Of a DNA stretch of 64,000 nt, positions 60,901 through 64,000 are shown one piece after another. The stretch comes from Dioscorea cayenensis subsp. rotundata (Eukaryota > Streptophyta > Magnoliopsida > Dioscoreales > Dioscoreaceae). The stretch covers positions 21,570,305-21,634,304 of the forward strand of contig NC_052488.1 in assembly GCF_009730915.1 (NCBI RefSeq), in the 5' to 3' direction. Position 1 is the stretch's first letter. Every line of letters starts with the position of its first letter. The position numbers and the translations under genes were made by a program. The notes under the pieces were generated by a model. That model had not been told where the DNA came from. It made no database searches and saw nothing but the letters and a program-made list of their open reading frames with translations.

Positions 60901-63190
60901 CAGCCAGGAAAGAAGATCATAAACATACAAGAACTGATATGAGAAAAGAATTGACTTCTTGTTTTGCAGATACTGGACATATAGACAGCATCCAAGGACC
61001 TAATTCAATCACTACAAAGTACAACAATACTTGAGGTTGTGCTTGAAGGAAGATGGAGAAGGGTAAAACATAAAAATAAAGTATGGGAAAGAATGCCATA
61101 TTTGCACATTTGTTTGTTTGTAAATCTTATTTTCTTCATCCAGCCAAACAATAATATTAAAAAAAAAAGTGTTCCCTCTACTCTAATTCTCTTCTTTCAG
61201 TCAATATAAAGCTGCAAGAGTTGAAATGACACTAAGAAAAATGAATCAAGTGGCATGCAATCCTCCACCGCTTTCAAGGTTAAGGTCAACCTGCATTGTT
61301 AAAGTGATGCAGATTTTAATGTACATTACCATCATAAAATGCTTCCTTCACCCAATTCTAAAAATCAATACCTCAAGTACCAGTGCAAATTGTTTAAGAA
61401 TTGTGGGTTAAGCAATGTTCAGTTTAAAGAAAAAAAATGTTATTAAAAAGCACATATAATAACACCAGGGAGTTCATGTTAGAACTAGAACTGCTGGCAA
61501 GTAGTACAATGTCATCCACTGATGGCAAGTAAATTGTGATCGTTTTTCAGAACAGTAAGAAAGCTGATGGCAAGTTCACTGCAAAATGAAGTCGGATTAT
61601 TTTATCTACAAAATCAACTATAAACATCAAAGCATGATTTTCAAACATAGAAGACAACACATTATAAAATTGTTCCTGTTCTTCTTAAATCAGTAATATG
61701 ACAATCAGATTAACGAACCTGAAAAGGCTAATACAACGATCAAGTTTTTCCTCCATAGTACCTGTGCAAGCAACCTTACCAATGCAAAAAGACCCACCAA
61801 CATTCACAATCCAGAGAAGCTTGAAACATAGAAGAGGATTTTAATCATTACATAGAATTGGTTTCTATTCATATGAGTAAATTATCATTTGCGTCCACAA
61901 TCTATCAAGCTTTAATCCTCAAATTCCCCTAATTTTGAGATTCCAAAATCAAAAACCAAACAAACTGTGGAAGAATGCATGCCACAAAACAGTTGCCAAA
62001 TATCTAAACTTTGGACTTTTAGTAAAACATATACAGCCTGGTTTACTAAAATAGGTGATGGTGAACATATGTCTAGCAATCTCCATCTTTTGAGGACATC
62101 TTTCTCCCTAATTAGTTGCTAAAAACAATTTTAAATAAAATCAATCCAAATCCCATGGTTGCCCATGGCAAGAATCTAGTAATAACAAACAACATTTTAA
62201 GCACCCCTTCAAAGTTGTTAACATGATTGACTTTAAAGATGATCAAAACAATGAGCAAGATCTACATATTAAGCAATTTATGTAGAAAAGTTACTCACAA
62301 ACCAAGCTTGGGCATGGGTAAATAAGCATATAGAGTCTTGAAAGGAAGAACATCCTTTGACTAGCCACCTTGTAGTTACATAAAAGATGAGTCAAAGCAG
62401 TTCAAAAAGACTAAACCAACCAGGCGATGACCCATCCTTCAATATGCTGTTGATAAATGAACCATATATGTACAATTCCGATGATTAATTATATTATTCC
62501 AGAGATGAATATGAAGGACCAATATCTTGAGCCTTAACCATACATGTTCAATTATCATCGACAATCATATTCAACAAATAACTAACCGTAGCAATAGCAG
62601 ATGAAAACTTGAATAGCAATAATTGAAAGGCAAAAATACGAAAGGCTAAGAAATGAAAACATGGAATAATCAGAAATTCAGAATCCATGGGCAAGAAAAA
62701 CTTCATAAAAATTTCAAAATCCCCTCTGAACACGACAAATGTGTCATTACACACCATAAAAATTCCATTCATATTTACAAATTGATACAGTGTATTGTAT
62801 CATAAGCAATAGGAAGGTTTCTTCTATGCGGCCAAAATGATAATGCAGGTACAAAATCATAAAGAAGAGATAACCACAAAGAATCAAACTTAGATATACA
62901 TCCAAAAGAGGAAAATTACGTTGAATAGCTTCAATAAACGTAGGAATATGAACAACTTTGTATATATGGAATAAAGAAAAAGAGATACAACAATAGAGAA
63001 ATACCATTTTTTACACTGGGCGCCTAATTGGAACGCGAAGTAAAAAAGAACCACTCACATTGCACCAGCCGCCACAAAAGAATCATCTTTTCCACTCCCA
63101 ACAAAGAAATTCACACACCCTTCACCAATCTTCAGTTTTCACGAAAAAAAGAATAATTTTTTCTCAAACCCCACGTCTCAAATCCAAGAA
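57918..63190. other. Intergenic, no gene recognised
   Basis: GRF 3' flank (with (TA)n at about 57945-57966 and (GTT)n at 57994-58020), then AT-rich sequence. Short frames in both strands lack family resemblance. A locally GC-richer patch at 59130-59290 is unexplained. Confidence 0.5.
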
Positions 63191-63859
63191 CTAAGAAGAG
63201 GAAGCCGAGGATGGAATCCTGAGGCGTCGCCGGCCACTCCGCGTCACCTGCGGCCCATCCTCCAACATCTTCAATTGCCATCGTTTGAAAGCCAAGAAGC
63301 CACCCAATCCGATCTGCAAAAGGACACCGATGCCAGCGAACAAAAGCCCGAGCTTTTTCCCGAAATTGAGACGCCCCTTGCGGAGAGGTGGTGGTGGTGG
63401 CCCTGGTGGGGCGTTGCGGAGGGGGAAGCGGGTCTCATTGCGGCAAATCTGGCCGGGAGTGCTGCAGGGAGGATGCTGCTGGTTGGAAGGATGGGCAACG
63501 TGGATGGCATTGGGATTGGCATTTAAGGTGGCTGGAGACTTGGTGAGGTGAAGGGGCTGGGGAGGATGAGGCTGATGAGGGGGAGACGGATGGGATTTTA
63601 GAGGCGGAGTGGGCTTGGGATGGAGAGGTGGAGAGGGATGCGAATTGTGAGAAGGAGGGGGATGCTTTTGGGGAGGAGAAGGGCGGCGGGCTGGAGACGG
63701 CGATGGATGTGGCAATGGATGCGGCAATGGAGTGGCGGACAGGAAAGGGGAGAGGGCAAGGATTAGGATTAGGGTTAGGGTTAGAGATCGGGGAGAGAGG
63801 ATCGCCATGGACGTGGGATTAGGGTTAGGGTTAGGGTTAGGGTTAGGGCCACCAGTCAT
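63191..63859 (-). CDS. Proline-rich single-pass membrane protein, function unknown
   Basis: An intronless 222-codon frame. The first 17 residues are NP repeats (MTGGPNPNPN). The second Met (codon at 63808) starts a typical signal peptide, MAILSPRSLTLTLILILALS. Residues about 43-160 are rich in Pro, His and Ser, with SPSPARRPSPPQ, HPSPP and PPPPPL runs as in extensin-like wall proteins. A short conserved-looking stretch, CSTPGQICRNETRF, holds two Cys. One membrane helix follows (GLLFAGIGVLLQIGLGGFLA, about 169-191) and a basic cytosolic tail. The start at 63808 is more likely functional as a secreted entry point. I do not recognise the family. High GC compared with the flank supports real coding. 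Confidence 0.65.
   Translation of the reverse strand: MTGGPNPNPNPNPNPTSMAILSPRSLTLTLILILALSPFLSATPLPHPLPHPSPSPARRPSPPQKHPPPSHNSHPSPPLHPKPTPPLKSHPSPPHQPHPPQPLHLTKSPATLNANPNAIHVAHPSNQQHPPCSTPGQICRNETRFPLRNAPPGPPPPPLRKGRLNFGKKLGLLFAGIGVLLQIGLGGFLAFKRWQLKMLEDGPQVTRSGRRRLRIPSSASSS
63761..63848. repeat. TTAGGG hexamer repeats at the 5' end of the proline-rich gene
   Basis: Two short arrays, about 63761-63784 and 63816-63848, of GGATTA/GGGTTA units, the second with at least four perfect TTAGGG copies. In the minus frame they encode (Pro-Asn)n and part of the signal peptide. Confidence 0.9.
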
Positions 63860-64000
63860 CGTCCGGCGAGGGAGGAGAGGTAGGGGAAAAGGGAAGCCAT
63901 GAAATGCCCATTTTCCTGCTTTTTTTGGGAATTTTTTTGGACAATTTTCCAGATGGGCATTGCTTTGAGATCTGAAATTTTGGGAAGATGCACGGCTGTG

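Noticed and set aside
1-64000. CRISPR arrays, bacterial-type operons, rRNA or tRNA genes
   Set aside because: None seen; this is plant nuclear DNA and the tandem repeats are transposon arrays or microsatellites.

Overview
The window is nuclear DNA of a flowering plant. It is AT-rich and intron-rich, has plant-only gene families (germin-like proteins, a QLQ/WRC growth-regulating factor, an SBP-box fragment), a canonical miR396 target site, and plant-type Copia and CACTA transposons. The sequence alone does not settle the genus or whether it is a monocot or a eudicot. A run of exactly 1000 N at 24322-25321 is a scaffold gap.

Layout. (1) 1-4514 holds three unrelated broken gene fragments on the + strand (serine decarboxylase 5' end, SPL/SBP-box exon 1, poly(A)-binding-protein RRM exons). 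It ends in a CACTA-like terminus, so it looks like the right part of a gene-capturing CACTA element whose left end is outside the window. (2) 5997-34091 is a tandem cluster of five germin-like protein (GLP) genes, all on the minus strand, each with a TATA box a short way upstream of its start. Four have an open frame. One of these four has a changed cupin motif. The fifth is broken by a frameshift and has lost a metal-ligand His. Transposons have expanded the cluster: a Ty1/Copia element with target-site duplication AGAAT (10941-17558), a second gene-capturing CACTA element carrying an eIF3d fragment (18151-about 24297), a long-inverted-repeat foldback element (27964-29064) and two MITE-like elements. 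(3) 34.1-40.6 kb is AT-rich and shows no gene. (4) 40.6-53.2 kb is one intact gene for a DENN-domain protein. I rebuilt 18 coding exons (797 codons plus stop) that all join in frame. (5) 56.7-57.9 kb is a three-exon growth-regulating factor (GRF) gene with QLQ, WRC, FFD-like and TQL motifs and a miR396 site. Its AUG run is out of frame with the QLQ domain by one base. (6) 63.2-63.9 kb, minus strand, encodes a proline-rich protein with a signal peptide and one membrane segment. TTAGGG repeats lie at its 5' end.

Functionally the intact genes are independent: secreted cupins of the GLP/ABP19 type, a predicted Rab-GEF for membrane traffic, a transcription co-regulator of cell proliferation, and an unassigned cell-surface proline-rich protein. 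The most notable signals are the two gene-capturing CACTA elements, the decay of GLP copies, the GRF start problem and the Copia element with one nearly deleted LTR.
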